Assembly: GCA_028280845.1 (NCBI GenBank)
Contig: JANQKZ010000009.1
Location: 40,585-104,584, forward strand
From: Opitutales bacterium
GTDB taxonomy: Bacteria > Verrucomicrobiota > Verrucomicrobiia > Opitutales > JABSRG01
Direction of reading: 5' to 3'
Length of the DNA stretch: 64,000 nt
In this document: positions 46,459-56,314 of the stretch, one piece after another
How the letters are laid out: each line of letters begins with the position of its first letter
Numbering within the stretch: the first letter of the stretch is position 1
Notes under the pieces: model-generated
Seen by the model: the letters and a program-made list of their open reading frames with translations, nothing else
Told to the model about the DNA's origin: nothing
Databases searched by the model: none
Made by a program: the position numbers and the translations under genes

Positions 46459-47349
46459 ATGAGTGTAACCGTCATCACTGGATGCAGCACAGGCTTTGGC
46501 TTCCTGGCTGCCAAACGCTTTGCCGAACGGGGCGACCACGTATTCGCCACCATGCGCAACCCTGAAGGAAAAAACAAACCCCATGCCGACGCCTTACTGG
46601 CTTTCGCAGCTGAGGGTGGTTATAAGATCGATGTGGTCGACCTCGATGTTACATCGGATGCATCGGTCAATACAGCCGGAGAGCAAATCGTCACGACGGC
46701 AGGAGCCCCGGACGTAGTCATCAACAATGCCGGCCAGATGTTTGTCGGCTTAGCTGAAGCCTTTTCTTCGGAGGAACTTGCCCACCAACTGGATATTAAT
46801 GTAGTCGGGATCCACCGGGTCAATCGGGCCTTGCTTCCCTCCATGCGCGAGAAAGGCTCGGGCTTGATCATCAATGTCAGCTCGGTTGCCGGTCGAATGG
46901 CCTTTCCTTTCTTTGCCATCTACCATGCCAGCAAGTGGGGCGTGGAAGGCTACTCCGCCGGTCTCCGACGCGAGCTGGCGTCCTCAGGCATCGACGTCAC
47001 CATTGTCGAACCCGGACCGTTCTCCACCGAGCTTTTCCCTCAAAGCCCCACCCCGGCTGATCCCGAGGGGCGTGGCAAAACCTATCCCGAGGTTGTGAAT
47101 CAGACCTGGGAGGCCATGGGGGCCAATTTCGATTCCATGTTCCAGGATCCCGAAGTGAACACCGACCCCGCCCTGGTGGTCGACCGCTTTGTGGACCTCG
47201 TCGACATGACTCCGGGAACACGACCACTCCGCGGAACGGTCGGCCTGGACTTCGGCGTCGAGGCCAACAACCAGCGCGACGCCGAGTTCGATGTGGGTTT
47301 TATGGAGGCCATGCAAATGACCGACTTCGTGAAGTTGAAGACCGACTAA
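46459..47349 (+). CDS. Short-chain dehydrogenase/reductase
   Basis: 296 residues. Classical SDR: cofactor loop VITGCSTGFGFLAAKRF, NNAGQMF, Ser in LIINVSSVAGRM, and catalytic YHASKWGVEGYSAGL. An NADP(H) preference is suggested by MRNPEG after beta-2. The substrate is unknown. Confidence 0.93.
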   Translation: MSVTVITGCSTGFGFLAAKRFAERGDHVFATMRNPEGKNKPHADALLAFAAEGGYKIDVVDLDVTSDASVNTAGEQIVTTAGAPDVVINNAGQMFVGLAEAFSSEELAHQLDINVVGIHRVNRALLPSMREKGSGLIINVSSVAGRMAFPFFAIYHASKWGVEGYSAGLRRELASSGIDVTIVEPGPFSTELFPQSPTPADPEGRGKTYPEVVNQTWEAMGANFDSMFQDPEVNTDPALVVDRFVDLVDMTPGTRPLRGTVGLDFGVEANNQRDAEFDVGFMEAMQMTDFVKLKTD

Positions 47350-47367
47350 GGTCCACGCAGAAGGCCA

Positions 47368-49299
47368 TCAGCGGCCCATCATTTCAATATCATCCTGGAA
47401 CGCGCTAATCGATAGCGCCGGTTCTACGATCCTCAGAAAATTCCCGCGCGCCCATCCGTTCTGTTGCTGAACATATTCGATCAGCAATTTTCGGAGAGCA
47501 TGGCTTTCAGTATCGAGAAACTGATATCCAGCCGCCCGGGACCGGACCACTTCATCCCCCGTAACATATTCCGCTGCCAACAACCGGTTGACCGCGCCCA
47601 GGGCATCAGAAGGATCCTCTCCGGCGGCTTCCGCGGCTTCAACCTGTTCGGCCAGGTAGGGAAGGACATTTAACTCGCGCCACCGGCCAATGGCTTGCTC
47701 GGCAGCTTGTCGCAACACCTCATTATCCGTCCGGTCCAGCACCTTTCTACAATAGTCGAGAGCTGCCGGATTGGAGAGGCCATCCAGAAGGACCAGCAAA
47801 TTTGCCTGCTGTTCAGGATGAACCGCCAGGGTTAAGGCAGGCTTGTAGGTGGATTCCCACAGCAAGTCGGGCAAGCCCAAGCGAATCGTCAGGCGCTTTA
47901 AGGAGAGTTGATAACGCCGTCTTGAAGATGAACCTTCCTCAAGTAGCACCCGCGCAACCAAAAGATTGCAACTATCCACATTGCCGACCTGTTCCAGGGC
48001 GCGCAACACGGCCCGCATCGAGTCCCCCTCCAGGCCTCGATAGAGCATATTATTGAGCATGCCTGTGGTGCCCGGACTATTGCGGACTGATAGGATCTCA
48101 ATCGACTGTAAATGGGTGGCGCTTTCCGGGTTCCTGGCCGCTGCCATCAATTGATCATCAATTTCCGGATCGCGAATATGTGCGAGAGCAGCCGTGGCCG
48201 CCTCAGCGACATCCTTATTTCCAGAATTCAGTAACTGGATCAAGACTGAGCTGCTCGGGGCTCCCCCGGCCGATCCCATTGCCTCAATGGATGCCAGCAC
48301 AACGGCTTGCGATTCATCTTCTGAAAGGGTAATCGCCTCCGCCTCATATGCGGATTGTTGTCCTTCTTTCATCGCGGAGAGAAAAATCACTTTTTCCCGG
48401 TCAGACATCTGGTCGATCTGGGCTTGAGCCAATGCCCAGGCATCCGCTCCCCCAAAGTCCAGGGCTTTCCGAAAGAGGATCGCGCGTTCATCGCTAGGCG
48501 CATCGGACATGAGCTTACCCAGGTGTTTGACCGCCGCATCTGGATTCAATCCAAGCCATTGACCAAAAGCTGCTATCCGGTTCGTGTCCGCTTCACTGGT
48601 TTCCACCAAGTCCTCAAGCTGTTTATCATCGAGCCGTTCCATTTGAAGCATTGCCTGCTCCAATGCCATGGATAGCCCGGCATCCCTACTCTTTTGCCAT
48701 ACCTCATAGAGATAATCCGAAGCGGCCTGATCTCCAATTTCGCCGAGAGCGTGAATCGCTTGCATGTCGAGGGGGACTTTCTTGCCTTTGAGCAGTTTCA
48801 GAATCGATTCATTAGCGGATCCATCTCCCCGATAAGCAATTGCGGTCCAATACCATTCGCGTTCAGCCTCAGTGGCTTGTGCCAACCCATCAACCAGAAC
48901 CTCCGTCATCGCCTCGCCGGGTATCACGGACATGGCTTTGACAACATTCTGACGCACCAGGAAATCATACGTATCGGCAAAGGCCATCAGCAACAACGTT
49001 GGAGCATCCGCTTCTGAACCTAACTTCCCCAAAGCCCGAATACAGGCAAGCTGAATGGTTCGCGAGCTGTCGGGAGACTCAACCCCCTGAAAGAGGGCCG
49101 CCTTCAGGCGTGGTTTAAGGGCGGAGTCCCCGCCGGAAGCCGTGGCCTGGGCTATGGCCGACTCCAAATCAAATAATGCGGTCTGTCTCAACTCGAGGTC
49201 ATCGGAACCCAGGTTAAAAACCAACCGGTCGAAATCTTGAGCCTCCAGCGCCAGGGACAACGTGAACAGCGCACAAAATAGGGTTAAGGGGCGAAGCAT
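47368..49299 (-). CDS. Secreted HEAT-repeat protein
   Basis: 643 residues with a signal peptide (MLRPLTLFCALFTLSLALEA). The rest is HEAT/PBS-lyase-like helical repeats (ALGKLGSEADAPTLLLMAFA, ALGEIGDQAASDYLYEVW, SIEAMGSAGGAPSSSVLIQL). Such exported scaffolds are common in Verrucomicrobia and Planctomycetes; probably protein-binding in the periplasm. It lies 34 bases after the Gfo/Idh/MocA gene on the same strand. Confidence 0.85.
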   Translation of the reverse strand: MLRPLTLFCALFTLSLALEAQDFDRLVFNLGSDDLELRQTALFDLESAIAQATASGGDSALKPRLKAALFQGVESPDSSRTIQLACIRALGKLGSEADAPTLLLMAFADTYDFLVRQNVVKAMSVIPGEAMTEVLVDGLAQATEAEREWYWTAIAYRGDGSANESILKLLKGKKVPLDMQAIHALGEIGDQAASDYLYEVWQKSRDAGLSMALEQAMLQMERLDDKQLEDLVETSEADTNRIAAFGQWLGLNPDAAVKHLGKLMSDAPSDERAILFRKALDFGGADAWALAQAQIDQMSDREKVIFLSAMKEGQQSAYEAEAITLSEDESQAVVLASIEAMGSAGGAPSSSVLIQLLNSGNKDVAEAATAALAHIRDPEIDDQLMAAARNPESATHLQSIEILSVRNSPGTTGMLNNMLYRGLEGDSMRAVLRALEQVGNVDSCNLLVARVLLEEGSSSRRRYQLSLKRLTIRLGLPDLLWESTYKPALTLAVHPEQQANLLVLLDGLSNPAALDYCRKVLDRTDNEVLRQAAEQAIGRWRELNVLPYLAEQVEAAEAAGEDPSDALGAVNRLLAAEYVTGDEVVRSRAAGYQFLDTESHALRKLLIEYVQQQNGWARGNFLRIVEPALSISAFQDDIEMMGR

Positions 49300-49333
49300 A
49301 AGTCAAAAAATTCTTCAGGATTTCTGTTGGGGT

Positions 49334-50605
49334 TTAAGCAGGCAGGGCATAACCGGCACGGCGGGGCCGGTCCATCATCCGGACAGCCACGGCATCATTC
49401 ACGACCATTTCGGTGTGGGGATCCCACTGGACTGGGCGTTCCAAGCGCTCCGCAATTCCAGCCAAGAGGCAGATGACCCCTGTGTGGTGCCCGACATTCA
49501 CATCGCAAATCGGGGTGCTCCGGGAAACAATACAATCTAACCAATTCCCCCGGTGGTCTCTCGAATCATAGAGCCGTTGATCATCAGAACCGAGTGGTCG
49601 CTGGGCCAACTCAGGCGGCGTCGTCTCCAGCCGTCCTCCGCGACTGACCAAGACCTCGCCTTCAGTTCCAATAAAACGAATCATATGCCCACCGCTATCA
49701 GGATGGTCGCGGATCACTTTTACCCCGTTGGCATACTGGTGATACTGGTATGGCTCTCCATTGTAGCCCTTGGGAACAAACAGGCTCGGCCCGCTATCAT
49801 CCATCCCGAAGGCCCACTGAATGATGTCAAAGTGGTGCGCGCCCCAGTCCCCGTTTTTCCGGGAGCCATAATCCCAGAATCGGCGCCAGCCGCCACTATA
49901 ATTTCCTTCCACGCGGCCCTCAAAATAGTCTTCGTAGGGTGTCGGTCCGAGCCACTTGTCATAGTTGAAGCCCGCCGGGATGGGTTCCATCAGTGCCAGA
50001 TAGGGCGGAGGAAAATTCCCCAATCGGGCCCTTACCTCTTTAACCTCCCCAATCCATCCATTCCGCACGATTTCGGCTGCTTTGCGAAATTGCCAACTGG
50101 ACCGCTGCTGCGATCCGACCTGCAATACCCGGCCATAGCGTTGCTGGGCAGCAACCATAGCCTTACTTTCCGCAATAGTCAGCGTCATCGGCTTCTCTAC
50201 GTAAACGTCTTTCCCGGCCCGCATAGCGGCAATGGACAAGGCGGCATGCCAATGGTCCGGAGTCCCGATGACCACCGCATCGATATCCGAACGCTCCAGC
50301 AGGGCTTCATAATCCGCATAGCTATCCGGCGCCTTACCCGTCGACTGCAGGACGTCCGCTGTCGCGTCTTCAAGGTGGCCGGCATGCACATCACAGACCG
50401 CCATAACCTCCGTCCGTTCATCTGCGCATAAATACCCACGGTGTCCTCCCATAATCTTGCCGTTACCAATCAGACCGATACCGATTCGACTATTCGGTCC
50501 CGTTCCACCCCGCAACCCCAGGGTTTCAGATTTTAATAGGGCCGGGACGGCTAAAGCCGATCCTGCGGCAAGGCCACCATTACGTAAAAAGTGTCTTCGT
50601 TTCAT
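49334..50605 (-). CDS. Tat-exported Gfo/Idh/MocA oxidoreductase
   Basis: 423 residues. Twin-arginine-type leader [23 protein letters not shown](P)-binding fold [31 protein letters not shown], and the conserved EKPMTLT lysine. The C-terminal half has the Gfo/Idh/MocA domain ([20 protein letters not shown]). These exported enzymes act on sugars or sugar acids in polysaccharide degradation. The GH130 gene lies just upstream. Confidence 0.92.
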   Translation of the reverse strand: MKRRHFLRNGGLAAGSALAVPALLKSETLGLRGGTGPNSRIGIGLIGNGKIMGGHRGYLCADERTEVMAVCDVHAGHLEDATADVLQSTGKAPDSYADYEALLERSDIDAVVIGTPDHWHAALSIAAMRAGKDVYVEKPMTLTIAESKAMVAAQQRYGRVLQVGSQQRSSWQFRKAAEIVRNGWIGEVKEVRARLGNFPPPYLALMEPIPAGFNYDKWLGPTPYEDYFEGRVEGNYSGGWRRFWDYGSRKNGDWGAHHFDIIQWAFGMDDSGPSLFVPKGYNGEPYQYHQYANGVKVIRDHPDSGGHMIRFIGTEGEVLVSRGGRLETTPPELAQRPLGSDDQRLYDSRDHRGNWLDCIVSRSTPICDVNVGHHTGVICLLAGIAERLERPVQWDPHTEMVVNDAVAVRMMDRPRRAGYALPA

Positions 50606-50695
50606 TTTGGGGATTTTTAAACAAATAAACTCAGCATCTTCGAGATGAATTGCCCTCCGAACAACCCCAAAACTCCTTCATACTTCACAGGACCG

Positions 50696-51751
50696 TTAAG
50701 CCCGATTCAGGTCCAGGTAGTTCATCACGGCATCCAACTCCGCGGTGGCCTTCGCAATCGCCGTATCACAGACTCCATAATACAGATGGATCGTGCCATC
50801 CACGACCACGGCTCCAGTCGGAAACACGACCTTGGGGATATATACTCCGAAACACTCGTAGTATTCCTCGGGTTCCAGCAGGGGTTCCGGGCTGCGAGCG
50901 AGAACCCGGGTAGGGTCCTCTAAATCCAGCAGACAAGCTCCCATCCGGTATACCACCCGTTTCAGGGAAGCGTCCAGATTCTGAACCCCATGATAAAACA
51001 CCAGCCACCCCGCCTCTGTTCTCAAGGGAGGAGTCGACCCCCCGATGCGGTTGTCCTCCCAGGCAAATTCCGGATGGAGGATAGGGACGGGCTCAGTCCA
51101 AACCCTCAGGTCCGTCGAATAGCTGAGCTGAATGGAGGGTATGGTCGTTCCATGGCTCGTGTCGGTGCCCACAAAGCCCTGAGGACGGCGCAGCGCGGCA
51201 AAGCGGCCGCCGATTTTTTCCGGAAAGAGGATGACGTTCCGATCATCTATCTCAGTCGAACTCACCCAGCTGTGGAAATTCCAAAGGCGCCGGTCACGCG
51301 ATACCGCGATCCCCGATCGCGTCTGGTTTTTACTGGGGTCACCATCGAATCCGGGATAGTCGACCTGTTCCGATCGAGGCACCCCTACCCCGGTCGGATA
51401 GCTGCTCCACGCAAAGGGCCGAAAAGCAAAGGTCATATAGTAAATACCCTCAATCCGTACCACTCGGGGATCCTGCACACTCCCAAACTCAGATCCAGCC
51501 ATATCCGGGGTGAACACCGGCTCATCCACCGCGTGTTCAAAATGCACCCCATCCCGACTCTCCAGCATCCCAATCGAACACTGAAACGGGGTCAGGCTTC
51601 CGGCCGTGCGCTCATACAGGGTATACACACCTTCCTCATAGACCACGGCAGGATTAAAGGTAACCGCCTGCCGCCACGGATACTTACCAGGCCGTATGAT
51701 CGGATTCTCCGGATGCCGTTTGAATTTAGGGCGATTCCTTAACATCTCCAA
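50696..51751 (-). CDS. GH130-family glycoside phosphorylase/hydrolase
   Basis: 351 residues, no signal peptide. Five-bladed propeller of GH130: RHPENPIIRP, TFNPAVVYEEG, FGSVQDPRVVRIEG with the proposed general-acid Asp, DDRNVILFPEKIGG, and GGSTPPLRTEAGWLVFYHG. GH130 enzymes act on beta-mannosides, usually by phosphorolysis in the cytoplasm. Clustered with exported oxidoreductases and a glycosidase-like protein. Confidence 0.9.
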   Translation of the reverse strand: MEMLRNRPKFKRHPENPIIRPGKYPWRQAVTFNPAVVYEEGVYTLYERTAGSLTPFQCSIGMLESRDGVHFEHAVDEPVFTPDMAGSEFGSVQDPRVVRIEGIYYMTFAFRPFAWSSYPTGVGVPRSEQVDYPGFDGDPSKNQTRSGIAVSRDRRLWNFHSWVSSTEIDDRNVILFPEKIGGRFAALRRPQGFVGTDTSHGTTIPSIQLSYSTDLRVWTEPVPILHPEFAWEDNRIGGSTPPLRTEAGWLVFYHGVQNLDASLKRVVYRMGACLLDLEDPTRVLARSPEPLLEPEEYYECFGVYIPKVVFPTGAVVVDGTIHLYYGVCDTAIAKATAELDAVMNYLDLNRA

Positions 51752-51762
51752 TATCAGTTTAT

Positions 51763-51788
51763 TGTGGGAGCAAGCTTACGCCGCGATA
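51763..51788. repeat. REP-like element (TGTGGGAGC type)
   Basis: TGTGGGAGCAAGCTTACG followed by CCGCGAT resembles REP elements of the GTGGGAGC...GCGAT type. A related element in reverse orientation is at 57286-57313. It lies between divergent genes. Confidence 0.45.
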
Positions 51789-51928
51789 CAACAGCATGCT
51801 GCACCGATGTCCCGACGTAAGGTTGCCGCTATCTGTGTCCCTGACAAGGCTCTTGTTACGGTCATCCTGGCCCAGCTTTACTCGCCGTGATGGAGTTTCT
51901 ATTCTGCAGGCAATCCAAACCTTACCCC

Positions 51929-54106
51929 ATGTTCTATCGATTCCTCCTCATTCTGGTTTTCATAACCCAGCCGCTGCTTTCCCAGGCCGTTCGTATCGAC
52001 TCCGATTCCACTCAATCCCCTCTTATGTTCGGGATTCATGACCTGCAGGAAGCTCTCGCCGAACAAGGCTATCCCGTAAATCCAGCATCTGCCGATTTCA
52101 CGATCCGCTTCGTTCACTTTGAACCCGGTATGGGCCCTCAAGGGTACAGAATAGAAAAAGAGGGTTCCCGCGGGATCCGGGTTACCTACGGAGACGCCGT
52201 CGGGGGAATGTATGCCGCTTTCGATTTAACGGAGCATCTGGATAGGTATGGCAACTTTAGCACACTCCAGGATTACGCCCGAAAACCCTACATCCTTCGT
52301 CGGGGCCTGAAATACAACATCCCTTTTGATGGCAGAACCCCAAGCTATGACGACACCGGGACCGCCGCCCAGGAAAACATCATCACCATGTGGGATTTCA
52401 ATTTCTGGAAGCACTACCTGGATAACATGGCCCGGAACCGCTACAACGTGCTCAGCTTGTGGACAACCAATCCCTACCCTGGCATTGTTAAGCTGCCCCA
52501 ATACCCTGACGTAAATTTCGACGACGTAGGGAAAGCCACGGTCCCGATTACTCCACAGGCCAGCAACCACTTTAACCAGTATGATCTCTTTGCCCCGGAG
52601 AATCATGAAATCATCCTGAAAATCTCCCTTGAAGAGAAGATTGCCTATTGGACTAAGGTGTTTGATTACGCGGAATCCCTTGGCATCGAAATCTATATGT
52701 TCCACTGGAATATTTTCAATTGGAACGCCCAGGGAAAGTACGGGATCACCCGCGAACAGGATAACCCCGACATGATTGCCTATCAGCGCTACTGCATCGA
52801 GCAATTCCTCCTCACCTACCCCCAGATCGATGGCATTGGCGTAAGTGCGGGCGAGAATGTCAATAGGAGAAGGGACTGGAAAATCGGTATTGAAGATTGG
52901 TTATTTCAAACTTATGGCCTCGGTCTGCTCGATGCCTTGGAACAGGACCCGGACCGCCCGATGCGGTTTATCTTCCGCCACCTCTGGTCCGACTTAGAAA
53001 AAAGTGCGAGGGCGTTTGAAGGATACAATGTCCCCTTCAATACCTCCCACAAATACGCCCGGGCCCGCCTCTATTCCACCACGACCTCCCCTTACCTGGA
53101 TTTCGAATATAGAGATAAGGTGGAAGCTACGGACGTTCCCTGCTGGCTCAATCTGCGCAATGACGATCTCTTTATCCTGCGATGGGGAAATGCGGACTAC
53201 GTTCGCGAATTTCTGTCCAATGTGCCGAAGGATGTGATGCAGCATGAAGCAGGATTCTACATGGGGTCTGACAGTTATGTCTGGGGACGGGAATTTGTTT
53301 CCAAGGTCCCTGAACTCTCTGGACAATGGGAACTGGATAAACATTGGTACCGTTATATGCTTTGGGGCAGGTTGGGCTACGACTTGACCCTGAATCGGGA
53401 CTATTTCGAGTATCGCTTGTCCAGGGAGTATCCGGAACTCGATCCGGCTCAATTCTACGCCACCTGGGCGACCGCCTCGAAAATCATATCCTGGGTAGAT
53501 CGTTTTTTCTTTCGGATCAATGATGCCCAATTCGCTCCAGAATCCAATCGGTCAAAATGGGGATTCCTCACCCTGGATGAATCCTATTTCAAATTTCCCC
53601 CGTTAAGAGGATCAGGGTTCCTTTCGGTCCAGGACTACGCCCAGGCCATCCTGAATGGGTCACCCCTTGAAGGGACTACCCCGCCGGAAGTGGCGAACGC
53701 CATAGACCAGCTCGCCGCCAAGGCCTTAGGTGGGGTTATGCAGCTTCGCTCCAAGGCGCATATCCTGTCTGATCAAACCGATTCAACCCTGAAAGACATT
53801 GAAAGTATGGCCTATCTGGGACAGTTTTACGCGCTTCGCATACGCGCGGCGGCCCAACTCGCGATTTATCGGCAGGATCCCTCTATAAAGAGCCACCATC
53901 GTCAAGCCGTCCGCTACCTGGTAGCCGCGGTGGATGCATGGACATCTTATGCAGACTCCATGTCGATTCGCTACCACGACCAACTCTTATCCCGGACCCA
54001 CTATGTGGATTGGAACGAGATCCTGGAAGAAGTCCGGAAAGAGGCGGAGGCCATCAAAAACGACGGACTAACCATCCTCAGCTACGACGCCTTTGCGAAC
54101 TTGTAA
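51929..54106 (+). CDS. Large secreted glycosidase-like protein (GH67/GH20-type N-terminal domain)
   Basis: 725 residues from ATG 51929, which begins the signal peptide (MFYRFLLILVFITQPLLSQA); a second ATG 14 codons upstream is in frame. Residues ~30-130 resemble the small alpha/beta domain preceding the barrel in GH67, GH20 and related enzymes (GYRIEKEGSRGIRVTYGDAV, GGMYAAFDLTEHL). A TIM-barrel-like region follows (YILRRGLKYNIPFDG, NMARNRYNVLSLW, GIEIYMFHWNIFNWN, IDGIGVSAGENVNRR), then a helical C-terminal domain. Family and substrate not assigned; an alpha-glucuronidase-like activity is a guess from the fold. Confidence 0.82.
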   Translation: MFYRFLLILVFITQPLLSQAVRIDSDSTQSPLMFGIHDLQEALAEQGYPVNPASADFTIRFVHFEPGMGPQGYRIEKEGSRGIRVTYGDAVGGMYAAFDLTEHLDRYGNFSTLQDYARKPYILRRGLKYNIPFDGRTPSYDDTGTAAQENIITMWDFNFWKHYLDNMARNRYNVLSLWTTNPYPGIVKLPQYPDVNFDDVGKATVPITPQASNHFNQYDLFAPENHEIILKISLEEKIAYWTKVFDYAESLGIEIYMFHWNIFNWNAQGKYGITREQDNPDMIAYQRYCIEQFLLTYPQIDGIGVSAGENVNRRRDWKIGIEDWLFQTYGLGLLDALEQDPDRPMRFIFRHLWSDLEKSARAFEGYNVPFNTSHKYARARLYSTTTSPYLDFEYRDKVEATDVPCWLNLRNDDLFILRWGNADYVREFLSNVPKDVMQHEAGFYMGSDSYVWGREFVSKVPELSGQWELDKHWYRYMLWGRLGYDLTLNRDYFEYRLSREYPELDPAQFYATWATASKIISWVDRFFFRINDAQFAPESNRSKWGFLTLDESYFKFPPLRGSGFLSVQDYAQAILNGSPLEGTTPPEVANAIDQLAAKALGGVMQLRSKAHILSDQTDSTLKDIESMAYLGQFYALRIRAAAQLAIYRQDPSIKSHHRQAVRYLVAAVDAWTSYADSMSIRYHDQLLSRTHYVDWNEILEEVRKEAEAIKNDGLTILSYDAFANL

Positions 54107-54160
54107 ATCCGTTGCGCCCGGCCCACCTAACCTCAGAAGCTCCACCTCTATTCTCTCAAC

Positions 54161-54493
54161 TTACACCGTCGGATATTTCCAGGGGCTGCGATAGGGCTGG
54201 CGCAGCATATCCGCAGCTCCGACATCCCCCTGGATCATCTCAGTTTCCGGGTTCCACTGGATCGAGCGCCGCCCCAGCCGCATGCCGATGTTGGCTAAAT
54301 GGCAGATCGTGGTGCTCCGGTGAGCCACTTCGATGGGCGCGGCGGGCTCTGCACCACTGATGATACAGTCAATGAAGTTTTTATAATGATCCTCACTATG
54401 GTAGGCGAGCTGGTCTGAGTCTGAGAATTCTAGGTTCAGCAACTCCTCGGATGAGGCCTTGTTCTGGCTCCGATCCGCATAGACCCAGCCATC
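54161..54493 (-). pseudogene. C-terminal remnant of a Gfo/Idh/MocA oxidoreductase
   Basis: About 110 residues, from GWVYADRSQNKASSEE to the C terminus WKYPTV, match the last part of the complete paralogue at 57359-58726 very closely (for example AAPIEVAHRSTTICHLANIG is identical in both). Upstream of 54493 the frame stays open but the sequence is unrelated and basic, so the N-terminal three quarters are gone. The break lies about 165 bases before the AbiE genes, suggesting their arrival removed the rest. Confidence 0.85.
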
Positions 54494-54610
54494 CGCTCCT
54501 TCGCGCTTCTTCGCACCCTTCGGATTTGTCCTTTCCTTTCCCCTCAATGGCAAGCATTGACCCCTGCTCTTTGCTGTCGGAGTAGTGGGCAAAAAAATAT
54601 GCTTGTTTAT

Positions 54611-54641
54611 CCACTATGTCGATTAATACTAGACATAGTGG
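54611..54641. promoter_or_regulatory. Operator/promoter of the AbiE operon
   Basis: Perfect inverted repeat CCACTATGTC / GACATAGTGG with an 11-base spacer. A -10-like TAATAC lies in the spacer (54624-54629), with a weak CTTGTT 16 bases upstream. AbiEi antitoxins are known to repress their own operon by binding such repeats, which fits this position 18 bases before the start codon. Confidence 0.75.
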
Positions 54642-54658
54642 TAAATTTAAAAGAAAGT

Positions 54659-55291
54659 ATGATCTTTCCTGAAGCAACGCCGTTTGACTATCAACTGGTG
54701 ATGGATCGGCTGCAAGGATTTCGTTCTCCTCGAGACAAGCTGGGCCGAATATTTAAGGACGGATCGATCGTCAGGGTGAAGCAGGGTCTCTACGTCCCCG
54801 GTTGGCGAAGGGGGACAGAGATGCCGGTGGACCCCCTGGTATTGTCCGGTCTGGTCTATGGGCCATCCTACGTCAGCCTGGAAACGGCGCTGGCCCATTA
54901 TGGGTTGATTCCGGAGCGGGTGTCCGCAATCACCTGCGTCACCTCCAAGCGCGCCAAGTCTTTTGAAACTCCTATCGGGTATTTTCGCTATCATCCAATC
55001 CACGAAAGGGTGTTTCCGGTCGGAGTCACCCTGCAGGCAACCCGGGGGGGATCCTATTTCCTGGCGGAACCGGAAAAAGCCCTGTGCGACCGAATTGCTC
55101 TCATCCGAGGGTTGAGCGCGATCAAGGAAGTTCACCAGGTTCTCGAAGACGACCTGCGCTTGGATATGGATGCAGTTCGTTCGCTCCGCCTTCCGTTGAT
55201 TCAAACAATTTCCGACGCTTATCGAAGGAAAAATGTCCTGACGTTTCTATCCTGGTTGGACCGAGAGAAAAAGAGTGAGATGGCGTCATGA
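54659..55291 (+). CDS. abiEi: AbiEi-type antitoxin / autoregulator
   Basis: 210 residues from ATG 54659, preceded by AAGAAAG; the frame is open further upstream across the operator. N-terminal winged-helix region (FKDGSIVRVKQGLYVPGW) and the AbiEi core SYVSLETALAHYGLIPERV, TSKRAKSFETPIG and FLAEPEKALCDRI. Antitoxin of a type IV abortive-infection toxin-antitoxin system. The stop overlaps the toxin ATG by 4 bases. Confidence 0.9.
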   Translation: MIFPEATPFDYQLVMDRLQGFRSPRDKLGRIFKDGSIVRVKQGLYVPGWRRGTEMPVDPLVLSGLVYGPSYVSLETALAHYGLIPERVSAITCVTSKRAKSFETPIGYFRYHPIHERVFPVGVTLQATRGGSYFLAEPEKALCDRIALIRGLSAIKEVHQVLEDDLRLDMDAVRSLRLPLIQTISDAYRRKNVLTFLSWLDREKKSEMAS

Positions 55292-56154
55292 ACCCCGCCC
55301 TCCGCAGTTTGCTTGAGCGATACCAGCCAGAAACCTCCGCCGATTGGGAAAATGCCCTTCGGGAAATCGTCCAGGAATTGGCCCTGCTGGGTTTATGGCG
55401 ATCCAAATTCTTTGAGCATGCCGCCTTTTATGGAGACACGGCCTTGCGCATTTTTCATGGATTGCCCCGGTTTTCGGAAGACCTCGATTTTTCTCTCCTC
55501 CGCCCGCGGAATGATTTTGACCTGGCTTCATACCTGGAGGCGGTTCGAATAGAATTGGCCAGCTTCGGTTTCGCTTTCGCCGTAGAGCAAAAAGTCAAAC
55601 GTGCGGAAACGGCTATGGAGTCCGCATTTCTTAAAGGGAATACCCGGGTGAACCTTCTCGAAATTGGTGCTCCGGCGGGAGTTCAGTTTCCCGCCAACCA
55701 GAAACTGAAAATCAAGCTGGAGGTGGATACCAATCCCCCCCCTGATGGCGAGGATGAAGTGCAGACTCTTTTAATCCCCATTCCATTTCAAGTCAGACTC
55801 TACCGCTTGTCCTCCCTCTTTGCCGGAAAACTCCACGCCGTGCTTTGCCGTAAATGGAAATCGCGTGTCAAGGGTAGGGACTTTTATGATTTTGTCTGGT
55901 ATATCGGAAAGCGGGTGCCGGTCCACCTCGGACATCTCCAGCAGAGAATGGAACAGACCGGACATTGGGACCCAGCAACTGACCTGGATGAACCCTCCCT
56001 GAAAACCCTGCTGAGAGAGCGATTTGAGGCCGTCGACTTTGAGCAGGCTCAACGCGATGTGCTTCCCTTTCTTTCCGACCCTGACGCGGTTTCCCTCTGG
56101 GGACCTGACTTTTTCCTGGGCTTGATCCAACGGCTCACCACCGAAGGAGGCTGA
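55288..56154 (+). CDS. abiEii: AbiEii-type nucleotidyltransferase toxin
   Basis: 288 residues. Nucleotidyltransferase motifs of the AbiEii/MenT family: FYGDTALRIFHGLPRFSEDL followed by DF, the KLEVDTNPP strand, and LFAGKLHAVLCRKWKSRVKG then RDFYDF. AbiEii transfers nucleotides onto target RNAs and halts growth, for example on phage infection. All motifs look intact. Translationally coupled to abiEi. Confidence 0.92.
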   Translation: MNPALRSLLERYQPETSADWENALREIVQELALLGLWRSKFFEHAAFYGDTALRIFHGLPRFSEDLDFSLLRPRNDFDLASYLEAVRIELASFGFAFAVEQKVKRAETAMESAFLKGNTRVNLLEIGAPAGVQFPANQKLKIKLEVDTNPPPDGEDEVQTLLIPIPFQVRLYRLSSLFAGKLHAVLCRKWKSRVKGRDFYDFVWYIGKRVPVHLGHLQQRMEQTGHWDPATDLDEPSLKTLLRERFEAVDFEQAQRDVLPFLSDPDAVSLWGPDFFLGLIQRLTTEGG

Positions 56155-56158
56155 ATTT

Positions 56159-56284
56159 ATGGCTGACGGTTCAATTGTGCATAAATGTGAATTTCATTTC
56201 CTAGGAGACGAATTGATCCTTGTCCTCGAAGACCCAAACCCCGGGCACATGACACCGAACCGGTCTTCTGGACAGACTGAGTAA
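56159..56284 (+). CDS. Possible small ORF after abiEii
   Basis: 41 codons (MADGSIVHKCEFHFLGDELI...). A good ribosome-binding sequence GGAGG ends eight bases before the ATG, though it overlaps the abiEii coding end. No family recognised; it may be the remains of another gene. Confidence 0.3.
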   Translation: MADGSIVHKCEFHFLGDELILVLEDPNPGHMTPNRSSGQTE

Positions 56285-56314
56285 GGACGGGCTCTATCCT
56301 CTTCTGAGGGGCGG

